Positions 50,954-60,280 of a stretch of DNA of 64,000 nucleotides are shown piece by piece. A model generated the notes under the pieces. That model made no database searches. It was not told where the DNA came from and worked only from the letters and a program-made list of their open reading frames with translations. Numbering within the stretch: the first letter of the stretch is position 1; the number at the start of each line of letters is the position of its first letter. The DNA is taken from assembly GCF_036983985.1 (NCBI RefSeq), contig NZ_JALAHQ010000006.1:69365-133364 (forward strand). The letters are read 5' to 3'. The position numbers and the translations under genes are program-made. This DNA is from Alishewanella metallidurans (GTDB lineage Bacteria; Pseudomonadota; Gammaproteobacteria; Enterobacterales; Alteromonadaceae).

Positions 50954-52330
50954 TTAAATAAAAATCGCACTAACTTGAAATAGCTTTTCTACTTCAACAA
51001 TGTGCTTTTTGTCGACCATAAATAAAATAACATGATCGTTGGTTTCTATAATCATGCTATTGCTGGCTATTAACACCTCATCACCACGCACTATGGCGCC
51101 AATAGCTGTACCCGGTGGTAGTTTAAGCGCGCCAATGGCTTTGCCTACTACCTTACTGGTGCTGCTATCACCATGCGCTATAGCTTCAATCGCTTCTGCT
51201 GCGCCGCGTCTTAGTGAATGCACGTTTACAATGTCGCCACGGCGAATGTGAGTAAGCAACGCCGAAATGGTCGCTTGCTGTGGTGATATGGCAATATCTA
51301 TTTCGCCGCCTTGCAATAAATCAACATAGGCACTGCGTTTAATTAGCACCATGGTTTTTTGCGCCCCCATACGTTTAGCTAACATGGCAGACATAATGTT
51401 GGCTTCGTCATCGTTAGTAACCGCAATGAAAACATCAACTTGCTCGATACTTTCTTCTTCTAACAATTCAGGATCTGAGGCATCGCCAACATAAACTACG
51501 GTGTTATCTAGCGCGCTAGACAAAAATTCGGCGCGTTCTTTACCGCGTTCAATTAGCTTAACGTTGTGGGTTTTCTCTAACGCACGAGCTAAACCAAAGC
51601 CAACGTTACCGCCGCCGGCAATCATAATGCGCCGGTAACTGCGCTCTAATTTTTGTAGTTCACTCATTACCGCGCGAATGTGCTTGGTTGCTGCGACAAA
51701 AAATACTTCATCGTCAGCTTCAATGATGGTGGTACCAATGGGCCGAATAGCATGGCCGCGTCGGTAAATAGTCGCAACCCGGGTTTCTATATTTGGCATG
51801 TGCTGTTTTAATGCCGACAACGCATGGCCGACCAATAAGCCGCCATAATAGGCTTTTACCGCGACTAAGCTAACTTTGCCGCCGGCAAATTCTACTACCT
51901 GCAGTGCGCCTGGGTAATCAATAAGACGACGAATATAATTAGTAACTAAAGCTTCTGGGGCAATAAAGTGATCTACTGGCATATCGTCTTTATGAAACAA
52001 TTGCTCACGGTACTTTAGATATTGATTGGTACGAATGCGGGCAATTTTAAGCGGCGTATTGAAGATACTATAAGCAACCTGGCAAGCAACGATATTAACC
52101 TCGTCGCTGTTGGTTACGGCCACAATCATATCGGCATCTTCTGCGCCGGCCTTTCTCAACACATCAGGGTGAGAGCTATGGCCGTGCACCACCTGTAAAT
52201 CAAAACGATCTTGCAGGGCGCGCAGTTTGTCTGCGTCAATATCAACCACAGTAATGTCGTTTTGTTCTCCTACCAAGTTTTCCGCCAACGTGGCGCCAAC
52301 TTGGCCTGCACCTAAGATAATAATCTTCAT
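50954..52330 (-). CDS. trkA: Trk potassium uptake NAD-binding regulatory subunit
   Basis: A 458-residue peripheral membrane protein controlling TrkH. It contains two RCK units. The first Rossmann motif is GAGQVGATLAENL (7-19), and the second is GGGNVGFGLARAL (about 239-251). Each is followed by a TrkA-C domain. E. coli TrkA has 458 residues. It is the last gene of the def-fmt-rsmB-trkA operon (minus strand), 29 bases after rsmB. Confidence 0.97.
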   Translation of the reverse strand: MKIIILGAGQVGATLAENLVGEQNDITVVDIDADKLRALQDRFDLQVVHGHSSHPDVLRKAGAEDADMIVAVTNSDEVNIVACQVAYSIFNTPLKIARIRTNQYLKYREQLFHKDDMPVDHFIAPEALVTNYIRRLIDYPGALQVVEFAGGKVSLVAVKAYYGGLLVGHALSALKQHMPNIETRVATIYRRGHAIRPIGTTIIEADDEVFFVAATKHIRAVMSELQKLERSYRRIMIAGGGNVGFGLARALEKTHNVKLIERGKERAEFLSSALDNTVVYVGDASDPELLEEESIEQVDVFIAVTNDDEANIMSAMLAKRMGAQKTMVLIKRSAYVDLLQGGEIDIAISPQQATISALLTHIRRGDIVNVHSLRRGAAEAIEAIAHGDSSTSKVVGKAIGALKLPPGTAIGAIVRGDEVLIASNSMIIETNDHVILFMVDKKHIVEVEKLFQVSAIFI

Positions 52331-52359
52331 GCTTGCTCGCTATAGTTAACCACAGTGTC

Positions 52360-53664
52360 TTAATTTGCTGCTTTTAGCAGCCTAGCATAGAAGAAGCCGT
52401 CCATATCTTGCTCGCCAGGCAACAACTGCCAACCGTGCGGCTGCTCAGGGCTTTGCTGAGGCAATAGATCTAGCGTTGCATCGTTATTCTGTTGCAGAAA
52501 CTGCGTTATTTGCGCGCTGTTTTCTTGTGGTAACACGCTGCAGGTGGCGTACAGTAGAATGCCACCTGGTGCTAATAACACCCAGCATTGTTGTAGTATA
52601 CGCTGTTGCAGCTCAGCAAGTGCCGCGATGTCGGCTTTTTTCCTTAACCAACGAATATCGGGATGGCGTCTTATCACACCGCTAGCCGAGCAAGGCACAT
52701 CTAATAAAATACGGTCAAATAGCTGGCCTTGCCACCAGCTATCTGGCGCACTTGCATCGGCAGCTATCACTTTGGCAGTTAAACCCAAGCGGGCTAAATT
52801 TTCATGCACGCGCAGTAAGCGTTTGGGTTCTTTATCTAAAGCAGTTACTTCTGCCTGAGGTGCCAGTTCAAGAATATTACAGGTTTTACCGCCCGGTGCG
52901 CAGCAAGCATCTAAAATGCGCTGGCCGTCGCTAACTTGCAGTAAGCTGGCCGCGTATTGTGCTGCGCCATCTTGCACTGAAAACCAACCCTCGGCATAGC
53001 CGGGTAAAGTAGTAACATCTTGCGCTTGTGTTAGCTTAATCGCGGCAGGTAAATCGGCAACCGGCCGGCTGTACTCGATGCCAGTGCGAGTGAGTGCTGC
53101 GGCATAATCGGTTGGGTTAATTTTGTTTATGTTAACCCTAAGCCATAATGGTGCTTTTTGCTGGTTTGCTTCTAATATCTGTTGCCATTGCTGCGGGTAG
53201 GCTAGCTGTAATTCTGTAATAAACCAACCTGGGTGGTTAAACTGTACTGCAAGCGGTGCGTTATCAAAGTCAAACACGGCAGGCTGTCGCTGCACATTAC
53301 GCAATACGCCGTTAATAAGTTTAGTTAGCGACTGGCCTTTTAATTCACGTGCGGCATCAACAGTCTCGCTAATTGCCGCATGGTCAGGAATACGCATAAA
53401 CTTTAATTGATATATACCAACATAAAGTAAAAATTGCAGCGGCCTTAGCTGTTTAATTAGCGGTTTACTCATCAGCTGATTGCAAACTGCCTCTAACTGC
53501 GGCAAGTAACGCATTACGCCAAAGCATATTTCTTGTAACAGGGCTTTATCTAACGCGTTATCTAACAATGCTTGCGCTTTGGGTAAAACGTCTGACAACG
53601 ACATGCCTTGATCGACAACATCAAAACAACTTTTCGCTGCTATGGCGCGAATATTACGGCTCAT
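52360..53664 (-). CDS. rsmB: RsmB, 16S rRNA (cytosine-967-C5)-methyltransferase
   Basis: A 434-residue SAM enzyme methylating C967 of 16S rRNA. The N-terminal NusB-like RNA-binding domain spans about 1-135. The SAM-binding motif CCAPGGKT is at 254-261, and the catalytic Cys325 lies in DVPCSASG. The length is near that of E. coli (429). It overlaps fmt by four bases. Confidence 0.97.
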   Translation of the reverse strand: MSRNIRAIAAKSCFDVVDQGMSLSDVLPKAQALLDNALDKALLQEICFGVMRYLPQLEAVCNQLMSKPLIKQLRPLQFLLYVGIYQLKFMRIPDHAAISETVDAARELKGQSLTKLINGVLRNVQRQPAVFDFDNAPLAVQFNHPGWFITELQLAYPQQWQQILEANQQKAPLWLRVNINKINPTDYAAALTRTGIEYSRPVADLPAAIKLTQAQDVTTLPGYAEGWFSVQDGAAQYAASLLQVSDGQRILDACCAPGGKTCNILELAPQAEVTALDKEPKRLLRVHENLARLGLTAKVIAADASAPDSWWQGQLFDRILLDVPCSASGVIRRHPDIRWLRKKADIAALAELQQRILQQCWVLLAPGGILLYATCSVLPQENSAQITQFLQQNNDATLDLLPQQSPEQPHGWQLLPGEQDMDGFFYARLLKAAN

Positions 53665-54617
53665 ATTTTATCGCCAATGATGCTGCCTAGACTAAACCAG
53701 TCGGCGCGACCATTTAAGAAATCTGCAGCTGGCATAGCTTTTTTACCTGGCGGCTGTAATTGCGTAATAATTAGTGCACCAGTGGCACAAGCAATACAAA
53801 TGCCGTGCTTATCGGCGGCTAACACTGTGCCAGGTCCTGCGCTGTGTGCGGTGTCTGCTACCTTAGCTTGCCATACTTTCACGCTGCCTTGCGCCAGGTT
53901 AATGTAACTAACCGGCCAAGGGTTAAAGGCGCGAATTTCACGTGCCAAAGCCTGAGCGTCTTTATTAAAACTTAGCTCTGCTTCGTCTTTGTGCAGCTTT
54001 TCGGCGTAGGTTGCTAAGCTATCATCTTGTGGCTGTGCGTGTTGTTGTAATGCGGGTAAATTATTTACTGCAGTTAACAAGGCTTGCGGGCCAAGTTGCG
54101 CTAATTTGTCATACAAGCTTGCACTGGTGTCGCTGGCTTCAATATTGCAACTAATTACACTTAACATGGCGCCGGTATCTAAGCCGGCGTCCATTTGCAT
54201 AATAGTAATGCCAGTAATGTTATCGCCGGCCCAGATTGCGCGTTGAATAGGTGCAGCGCCACGCCAGCGCGGAAGCAGCGAGCCGTGCACGTTAATACAA
54301 CCTAGCTTGGGTATGTCTAGTGCAGCTTGCGGTAATATTAAGCCGTAGGCGACAACAATCATTAAATCTGCATTTAGTGCCGCTAATTCAGCCTGCGCAG
54401 CGGCCTTTTTTAACGATTTGGGCTGATACACCGCTACGTTATGCGCTAATGCTAACTGTTTAACGGCGCTAGGTTGCAGCTGTTGGCCGCGACCAGCTGG
54501 GCGATCTGGCTGCGTATAAACGGCAACAACTTGATGATTAGAATCTAACAACGCGTGTAAATGGCGCGCCGCAAAGTCCGGCGTGCCGGCAAAAATAATT
54601 CGCAAAGATTGACTCAC
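53661..54617 (-). CDS. fmt: Methionyl-tRNA formyltransferase
   Basis: A 318-residue enzyme that formylates initiator Met-tRNA with 10-formyl-THF. The N-terminal Rossmann part starts IIFAGTPDFAARHL. The catalytic region INVHGSLLPRWRGAAPIQ (from 108) and the downstream MQMDAGLDTG are present. A C-terminal OB-like tRNA-binding domain follows residue 205. It lies 12 bases after def, the standard def-fmt pair. Confidence 0.97.
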   Translation of the reverse strand: MSQSLRIIFAGTPDFAARHLHALLDSNHQVVAVYTQPDRPAGRGQQLQPSAVKQLALAHNVAVYQPKSLKKAAAQAELAALNADLMIVVAYGLILPQAALDIPKLGCINVHGSLLPRWRGAAPIQRAIWAGDNITGITIMQMDAGLDTGAMLSVISCNIEASDTSASLYDKLAQLGPQALLTAVNNLPALQQHAQPQDDSLATYAEKLHKDEAELSFNKDAQALAREIRAFNPWPVSYINLAQGSVKVWQAKVADTAHSAGPGTVLAADKHGICIACATGALIITQLQPPGKKAMPAADFLNGRADWFSLGSIIGDKI

Positions 54618-54629
54618 AGTACTTCCTGA

Positions 54630-55145
54630 TTACAGCGCGTGACGCTGCGCCATTTTGGCTTCTTTTTCTAATTTTTTCCGAATACGGTCACGTTTTAATG
54701 GTGACAGGTAATCAATAAATAATTTACCAACTAAATGGTCTAGTTCGTGCTGTAAGCAAATAGCTAATAAACCATCAGCATTAAGCTCAAACTCTTCGCC
54801 ATTTTTATCTAAGGCTTTAACCGTTACTTCAGCAGCGCGGTCTACTAATGCGTAGTTTTGTGGCACCGACAAGCAGCCTTCCTCATAGCTAGTTTCACCG
54901 CTACGAGTTGAAATTACCGGGTTAATAAATACCATAGGTTCGTTACGGTCTTCAGAAATATCAATAACCACTATGCGTTGATGCACGTTAACTTGGGTTG
55001 CGGCTAAGCCAATACCGTTTTCGGCGTACATGGTATCGAGCATGTCCGCCACTAATTGCTTAACCTCAGCCGTCACTTTATCAACCGGAGCGGCTATCGT
55101 ACGGAGTCGTTCGTCTGGATAATGTAAAACATGTAAAACTGCCAT
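54630..55145 (-). CDS. def: Peptide deformylase
   Basis: A 171-residue metalloenzyme removing the formyl group from new proteins. The three motifs are present: GIGLAATQ (44-51), EGCLS with metal ligand Cys91 (89-93), and QHELDH with the two His ligands (132-137). The length is near that of E. coli (169). It is the first gene of the def-fmt-rsmB-trkA operon, divergent from the LysM gene. Confidence 0.98.
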   Translation of the reverse strand: MAVLHVLHYPDERLRTIAAPVDKVTAEVKQLVADMLDTMYAENGIGLAATQVNVHQRIVVIDISEDRNEPMVFINPVISTRSGETSYEEGCLSVPQNYALVDRAAEVTVKALDKNGEEFELNADGLLAICLQHELDHLVGKLFIDYLSPLKRDRIRKKLEKEAKMAQRHAL

Positions 55146-55268
55146 AATACCTACAAAAATATGCTTTGTTTCAGGGGTTGTGATATGTTTTAATTTTAGC
55201 CATTAATATGCTGTATGAACAGCTTAGTGTACAATAATTACAATAAGATATAGCTCAAGGATGCAGGC

Positions 55269-56378
55269 ATGCTGAAAAAATTTGCAATTTTGGTCACTCT
55301 TATCATTATGAGTGGCTTTTTTAATGTATTGGCGGACGTGCTAAAAATTCGCAATGATGCTCCTGCGAGCTATGTCGTTAAAAAAGGCGATACGTTATGG
55401 GATATTTCAGCCCTATATTTAAATGAGCCTTGGTTATGGCCACAATTGTGGCAAATGAACCCGCAAATTGATAATCCACATTTAATTTACCCTGGCGACA
55501 CACTTACGTTAACTTACGATGCGCAAGGCAGACCGCGTTTGATGGTTAACGAAAATGCAAAACGCTTATCGCCCGGTATTCGCAAAACGATGAAGGGTGG
55601 CGAGGCTGTAAGTACATTGCCATTAAGCATGATTCGTCATTACTTAACTTTTGAGCAGGCGCTTAGCGAAGAGAAAATTGCTGCGTTGCCTTATGTTTTA
55701 GGCTCAAATGCTAACGTAAAAAATTCAGTTGGTGACCACACTATTTATACTAAAGGTGTTTTGGAACCGGGTGCATCATACGGCGTTTATCGCAAAGGTA
55801 AGCCTTATATCGACTTAGAAACGGGTGACTTATTAGGTTACGAAACTACGCTAGTTGCAACCGCTCGGGCATTTCGTGCGGGTCGTGATGCTACCGACAG
55901 CACGCCAATCGAGGCGGCATCGCTAAAAGTATTAAGCGTTAAACGCGAGATTAAGCAGGGTGATAGAGTTATGCCTGCATTAGATGGTCAAGCATTGCCC
56001 GCGTTTTTTGTGATGCAAAAGCCAGAGTTTGAAATTAACGGTACTATTATAGACACAACGTCAAATCTGCGAGAATTTTCTAAATGGGACATTGTGGTAT
56101 TAAACCGCGGTAGCTTAAATGAGCTAAAGCCAGGTCATATGCTGGGCATTTATCGTAACTCGCCAACGGTTATTGATGGCAAAAATGGCCCTGTTTATGT
56201 TGAAGATGCCACTAAATTACAAAAAATGTTCAAAAATTTTGGCGATGATACTATCGCGTTACCACGAGAAAAAGTCGGCGAGCTAATGGTGTTTAAAGTA
56301 TCTGAGAATGTTAGCTTTGGTATTGTTACTAAAACTCAACAGCCAATTCGTGTAGGCGATACTATAGCAAACCTGTAA
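55269..56378 (+). CDS. LysM-domain peptidoglycan-binding protein
   Basis: A 369-residue exported protein with a signal peptide (about 1-22, cleavage after VLA). The LysM domain spans about 33-80 (YVVKKGDTLWDISALYLNEPWLWPQLWQ with the NPHLIYPGDTL end). The remaining 290 residues are beta-rich and without a catalytic motif. Such proteins are regularly found divergent from def in gammaproteobacteria. The presumed role is cell-wall binding, with the molecular function unknown. AAGGA precedes the ATG. dprA follows nine bases downstream. Confidence 0.92.
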   Translation: MLKKFAILVTLIIMSGFFNVLADVLKIRNDAPASYVVKKGDTLWDISALYLNEPWLWPQLWQMNPQIDNPHLIYPGDTLTLTYDAQGRPRLMVNENAKRLSPGIRKTMKGGEAVSTLPLSMIRHYLTFEQALSEEKIAALPYVLGSNANVKNSVGDHTIYTKGVLEPGASYGVYRKGKPYIDLETGDLLGYETTLVATARAFRAGRDATDSTPIEAASLKVLSVKREIKQGDRVMPALDGQALPAFFVMQKPEFEINGTIIDTTSNLREFSKWDIVVLNRGSLNELKPGHMLGIYRNSPTVIDGKNGPVYVEDATKLQKMFKNFGDDTIALPREKVGELMVFKVSENVSFGIVTKTQQPIRVGDTIANL

Positions 56379-56386
56379 CCTGCTTT

Positions 56387-57493
56387 ATGGAGCCAGTTTT
56401 TATGGATGATATCCGAAACTGGCTCGCTTTAGCCTCTGTGCATGGCCTAGATGGCTTGAAGTTCCAGCGTCTTAGCGAGCAAATTTCTGTGGCTGAGTTG
56501 GTAAAACAACCCGCCAGCATTTTACGCAATATCGGCTTTACTGAGCGCCAAGCCCATATTTTGGCATACGAAGCGCAAGATAAAGCTGACTATGCACTGT
56601 CGTGGCTTAATCAAGCCTGTAATCACCATATACTTACATTTGCCGATCCACTTTACCCTGCATTACTTAAACAAACTAAACAGCCGCCGTTATTGTTGTT
56701 TGTTAAGGGCAACCCGCATGTATTAGCACAACAGCAGTTAGCGATGGTAGGTAGTAGGCAGCCAACTCCGACCGGTCGTAAGGTAGCCTTTAATTTTGCT
56801 AGTGAACTAAGCCAACAAGGTTATGTTATTACCAGTGGTATGGCGCGAGGTATTGATAGCGAAAGCCACAAGGGCGCACTCAGTGTTGGAGGTTTAACTA
56901 TTGCAGTATTGGGGCATGGTTTAGAGCAAGTCTACCCAGCGAGTAACAAAGCGTTAGCTGAAGCCATAGTGGAACAGGGAGCGTTAGTGTCTGAATATTT
57001 TCCGGATGTACAAGCCAGAGCAGAACTATTTCCACAGCGTAACCGTATAGTGGTAGGCCTAAGTATTGGCACTATAGTGGTTGAGGCGGGGCTTAAAAGT
57101 GGCACGCTAATTAGTGCTAATTTAGCCGCAGAATATAGTCGGGATGTGTTTGCTGTACCTGGACCCATTTACAGCCCGCAATCTGCGGGTTGCCATAGTT
57201 TAATCCAACAAGGCGCTAAATTAGTAACCTCAGTGGCCGATATAATAGAGGAGTGGAGTTTTTTTAATCAAAGCAACATAACTAATGTTACTGAACCAGA
57301 AAAAAGTACTGAATTAGACTTGTTTGCCCGTCAGTTGTTGGCTAACGTAGCAGATGAAGTTACCGCAGTTGACTTAATTGCAGAGCGCAGCGGTTTAGCT
57401 GTTGCTGATACAGCTATAGCGTTGTTGCAACTGGAGTTAGCAGGTGAAGTAGCAGCAGTTCCTGGTGGCTACATAAGAGTGAGGAGTGGCTAA
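56387..57493 (+). CDS. dprA: DprA (Smf) DNA-processing protein
   Basis: A 368-residue protein (363 if ATG 56402 is used, which gives the family-like MDDIRNWLAL) that loads RecA on incoming single-stranded DNA in natural transformation. The Rossmann-like DprA core includes MVGSRQPTPTGRKVA (about 116-130), SGMARGIDSESHKGAL and FPQRNRIVVGLS. A C-terminal winged-helix tail (about 305-368) follows. smg starts three bases after it. Confidence 0.95.
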   Translation: MEPVFMDDIRNWLALASVHGLDGLKFQRLSEQISVAELVKQPASILRNIGFTERQAHILAYEAQDKADYALSWLNQACNHHILTFADPLYPALLKQTKQPPLLLFVKGNPHVLAQQQLAMVGSRQPTPTGRKVAFNFASELSQQGYVITSGMARGIDSESHKGALSVGGLTIAVLGHGLEQVYPASNKALAEAIVEQGALVSEYFPDVQARAELFPQRNRIVVGLSIGTIVVEAGLKSGTLISANLAAEYSRDVFAVPGPIYSPQSAGCHSLIQQGAKLVTSVADIIEEWSFFNQSNITNVTEPEKSTELDLFARQLLANVADEVTAVDLIAERSGLAVADTAIALLQLELAGEVAAVPGGYIRVRSG

Positions 57494-57495
57494 GT

Positions 57496-57969
57496 ATGTT
57501 TGATATCCTCGTTTATCTGTTTGAAAACTATATTCATAATGAATCTGATATTTACGTTAATCATGCCGATCTGACCAAAGAGTTAAGCCGTGCAGGTTTT
57601 CATGACGATGATATTTTTAAAGCATTAAAATGGCTTGATAACTTGTCTGCATTGCAGGAGAGCCATGTTAAACCCTATTTGTCGCACGGTATTTCCAATG
57701 CTACCCGCATTTATAGTGCGCCTGAGTTGGCGAAAATGGATGTTGAATGTCGGGGTTTTTTGCTGTTTTTAGAGCAAATTAATGTATTGGGTGCGTTAAC
57801 TCGAGAAATGGTAATAGACCGAGTGATGGACTTAGATAGTAATAGCATAAGTTTAGAGGACTTAAAGTGGGTGGTATTAATGGTGCTATTTAATGTGCCA
57901 GGTAATGAATCTGCTTATGCCCAGATGGAAGATTTAATTTTTGAAGAACCAGAAGGGCCGCTGCATTAA
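57496..57969 (+). CDS. smg: Smg family protein (DUF494)
   Basis: 157 residues with the typical acidic Smg N-terminus MFDILVYLFENYIHNE. The central FLLFLEQINVLGALTREMVIDRVMDL is well conserved in the family. The function is unknown, but the gene is nearly always next to dprA. The length equals E. coli Smg (157). Its stop codon lies inside a terminator-like hairpin (57954-57977). Confidence 0.95.
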   Translation: MFDILVYLFENYIHNESDIYVNHADLTKELSRAGFHDDDIFKALKWLDNLSALQESHVKPYLSHGISNATRIYSAPELAKMDVECRGFLLFLEQINVLGALTREMVIDRVMDLDSNSISLEDLKWVVLMVLFNVPGNESAYAQMEDLIFEEPEGPLH

Positions 57970-57982
57970 GCGGCCTTATTTT
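57954..57982 (+). terminator. Terminator-like hairpin overlapping the end of smg
   Basis: AGGGCCGC (57954-57961) pairs with GCGGCCTT (57970-57977, one G-T pair), followed by TATTTTA. It partly separates smg from the zinc-finger gene that starts at 57983. Confidence 0.6.
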
Positions 57983-58543
57983 ATGACCGACGACTCCGCT
58001 CTATTTGCTTTACCACAACAGCAGCAGCTTTGCCCATTATGCCACCAAGTTTTAGCAATGAAGTCGGGCAAAAATGGGCCGTTTTTGGGCTGTAGTGGCT
58101 ATCCGGCTTGCCATTATATTAAGGCCTTGCATCCGCATGAAACAACGATTGTAAAGGTGTTAGAAACCGAAGCTTGCCCACAATGCAGCTCGGCGTTAGC
58201 GGTAAAGAATGGCCGCTATGGTATGTTTATTGGCTGCACTAATTACCCTGATTGTCACTTTGTGGTTAATGAGCAGCATGAACAGCCCGAAGTTGACAGG
58301 CTTGCTTGCCCTAAATGCAAACAAGGGCAGTTGATTGAGCGTACCAGTAAATTTGGTAAACAATTTTGGGGTTGCAATAATTACCCTAAGTGTAAATTCT
58401 TACTCAATGATTCACCGATAGCTGGCGCTTGTTGTCATTGTGGTTTTACGTTACTGATTGAGAAGAAGCAGGGTGTGTACTGCGCGGATAAGGGTTGCGG
58501 TGTAAAACAACCAGCAGCCGAAGCTGCCGGTATTGATGGCTAG
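57983..58543 (+). CDS. yrdD: Topoisomerase I-type zinc-finger protein (YrdD-like)
   Basis: 186 residues from ATG 57983. The upstream in-frame extension overlaps smg and is not credible. The protein is a string of four-cysteine zinc fingers like those at the C-terminus of DNA topoisomerase I: CPLCHQ, CSGYPACHY, CPQCSS, CTNYPDCHF, CPKCKQ, CNNYPKCKF and a last CCHC-like pair. It has no catalytic domain. YrdD sits between smg and tsaC in E. coli too. It probably binds single-stranded nucleic acid. The stop overlaps the purK stop in opposite orientation. Confidence 0.9.
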   Translation: MTDDSALFALPQQQQLCPLCHQVLAMKSGKNGPFLGCSGYPACHYIKALHPHETTIVKVLETEACPQCSSALAVKNGRYGMFIGCTNYPDCHFVVNEQHEQPEVDRLACPKCKQGQLIERTSKFGKQFWGCNNYPKCKFLLNDSPIAGACCHCGFTLLIEKKQGVYCADKGCGVKQPAAEAAGIDG

Positions 58544-59673
58544 CTTATCCTATTAACCATTTGCTGTAGTTCAGGAAATATAGCTTCAGGTAATAAATTA
58601 ATTAACTGTGTAAATCTTGCTTTTAATTCTGCATTGTTCGGTGCAGATAAATTAATGTGGCCCATTTTTCTGCCCGGCCTTTTGCTTTTGCCATACCAAT
58701 GTAAATGTAGCCCCGGTATTGTTAAAATACTCTCTGGTACAGCATCTTCACCCAAAATGTTAACCATTAGGCTAGGCCTTATTAGTGCTGTGCTGCCTAA
58801 GGGTAAGTTACATACTGCACGTAGATGCTGTTCAAATTGGCAAATATCGGCGCCTTGCTGCGTCCAATGCCCCGAGTTATGTACCCGAGGTGCTATTTCA
58901 TTGACTAGTAATTTGCCGTTTAAATCAAAAAACTCTATTGATAGCACGCCAACATAGTCTAGTTTATTTGCTAGGGCAGTAAACATCTGGCAGGCCTGTT
59001 GCTGCAATTGCTCATTTCCTGCGACGGCTAACGACACGCTAAGCACACCATTGACATGATGGTTTTCGGTTAATGGGTACACTTTTATATCGCCATTAGC
59101 GCGGCGTACGCCAATTAAAGATACTTCGCGTTGAAACGGAATAAATTGCTCAGCAACAATGCTCTGCTGCGGATCTGCAGCTAAAAAGGCGCTGATTTTC
59201 TGCCATAAAGCGGCGGTATCTTCAGCCTGCTTTAGCCGCCATTGCCCTTTACCATCGTAGCCAGCTAGGGCGCTTTTAAACACTAACGGCAGGCCAAGCT
59301 TACTAATAGCCTGATTAAAGTCAGCTTCGCTGTTCACTATATGATAAGCCGCAGAGCCCACGTTAGCGCTATCTAGTAATTGTTTTTCCAGCCTGCGATC
59401 GCCTCCGGCTTTAATCGCGGTTTCGCCGGGGAAAAATTTGCCACTTTTTTGGCACTGTTCAAGTATTGCTAGCGGAATATGCTCAAACTCTGCGGTAATT
59501 ATATCGGCGGCAGCAATAGCATTAGCAAGGCCGGTACCCAAGTTTTGCTGGGTTAACGGGTGCACTAGGCTATCGGTATTGACATCATAAGCACTAATGC
59601 TGATGTTAAGCGGAGCACCGGCTAAAGACATCATTCGCGCTAATTGCCCAGCGCCTAACACTAATACATTCAT
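58540..59673 (-). CDS. purK: PurK, N5-carboxyaminoimidazole ribonucleotide synthase
   Basis: A 377-residue ATP-grasp enzyme converting AIR, bicarbonate and ATP to N5-CAIR in purine synthesis. The N-terminus LVLGAGQLARMMSLAG, the central KSALAGYDGKGQW (about 133-145) and the ATP-grasp end VNEIAPRVHNSGHWTQ are typical. It overlaps purE by an ATGA junction, so the two are coupled. Confidence 0.97.
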   Translation of the reverse strand: MNVLVLGAGQLARMMSLAGAPLNISISAYDVNTDSLVHPLTQQNLGTGLANAIAAADIITAEFEHIPLAILEQCQKSGKFFPGETAIKAGGDRRLEKQLLDSANVGSAAYHIVNSEADFNQAISKLGLPLVFKSALAGYDGKGQWRLKQAEDTAALWQKISAFLAADPQQSIVAEQFIPFQREVSLIGVRRANGDIKVYPLTENHHVNGVLSVSLAVAGNEQLQQQACQMFTALANKLDYVGVLSIEFFDLNGKLLVNEIAPRVHNSGHWTQQGADICQFEQHLRAVCNLPLGSTALIRPSLMVNILGEDAVPESILTIPGLHLHWYGKSKRPGRKMGHINLSAPNNAELKARFTQLINLLPEAIFPELQQMVNRIS

Positions 59674-60161
59674 AATTGTACCTGTGACGGGTCAGGCTGG
59701 CTTAATACCAAATCGGTTTGCGCTTGGCGAAAGGCATCTATCTTTTTCATTAGTTCGGCATCATGCGTAGCAAGAATTTGTGCTGCTAATAAGCCTGCGT
59801 TTGCCGCACCGGCGTCACCAATCGCCATGGTGCCTACTGCTACACCTTTTGGCATTTGCACAATAGACAATAAAGAATCCATACCTTTTAATGCTTTAGA
59901 CTGCACTGGCACACCTAGCACTGGTAAGCTAGTAAAGGCTGCTGCCATGCCAGGTAAATGCGCTGCGCCACCTGCACCGGCAATAATTACTTTTAAGCCA
60001 CGGTTTGCCGCAGAACTAGAATAATCTGCTAATAATTGTGGTGTGCGATGTGCGGAAACAACTTTGGTTTCATAAGCAATACCAAACTTATCCAGCATAT
60101 CAGCAGCGTGTTTCATAGTAGGCCAGTCTGAGGTCGAACCCATGATGATGCCAACTTGCAT
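59670..60161 (-). CDS. purE: PurE, N5-CAIR mutase
   Basis: 163 residues from ATG 60161, with AAGGAAA upstream. A longer frame exists but runs through the promoter and tsaC start. The enzyme moves the carboxylate of N5-CAIR to give CAIR. The motifs GSTSDWPTM (8-16) and SAHRTP (36-41, catalytic His38) are present, as is GAGGAAHLPGM. E. coli PurE has 169 residues. It is the first gene of purEK. Confidence 0.97.
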   Translation of the reverse strand: MQVGIIMGSTSDWPTMKHAADMLDKFGIAYETKVVSAHRTPQLLADYSSSAANRGLKVIIAGAGGAAHLPGMAAAFTSLPVLGVPVQSKALKGMDSLLSIVQMPKGVAVGTMAIGDAGAANAGLLAAQILATHDAELMKKIDAFRQAQTDLVLSQPDPSQVQL

Positions 60162-60206
60162 GATTGTTTCCTTCTGAACGTGATGAACTAAGCGCGCGAA
60201 GACGCT

Positions 60207-60212
60207 ATTATA
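60207..60212 (-). promoter_or_regulatory. -10 box of purEK
   Basis: A perfect TATAAT on the minus strand, about 46 bases before the purE ATG. The preceding AGCGCAAATCGC on that strand contains a PurR-like half-site GCGCAAA, but the full palindrome is not clear. Confidence 0.45.
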
Positions 60213-60280
60213 GCGATTTGCGCTGATGAAGAAAATTTTAACTGTGTTTTTTGTTAAATTTGTTGGAATGGGTATAGCCA

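Noticed and set aside
53941..53960. CACGTG with TTTC on the left in fmt, resembling parS
   Set aside because: The right half does not match GNAACA, so it falls short of the parS consensus; the same applies to CACGTG near 11457 and 53346.
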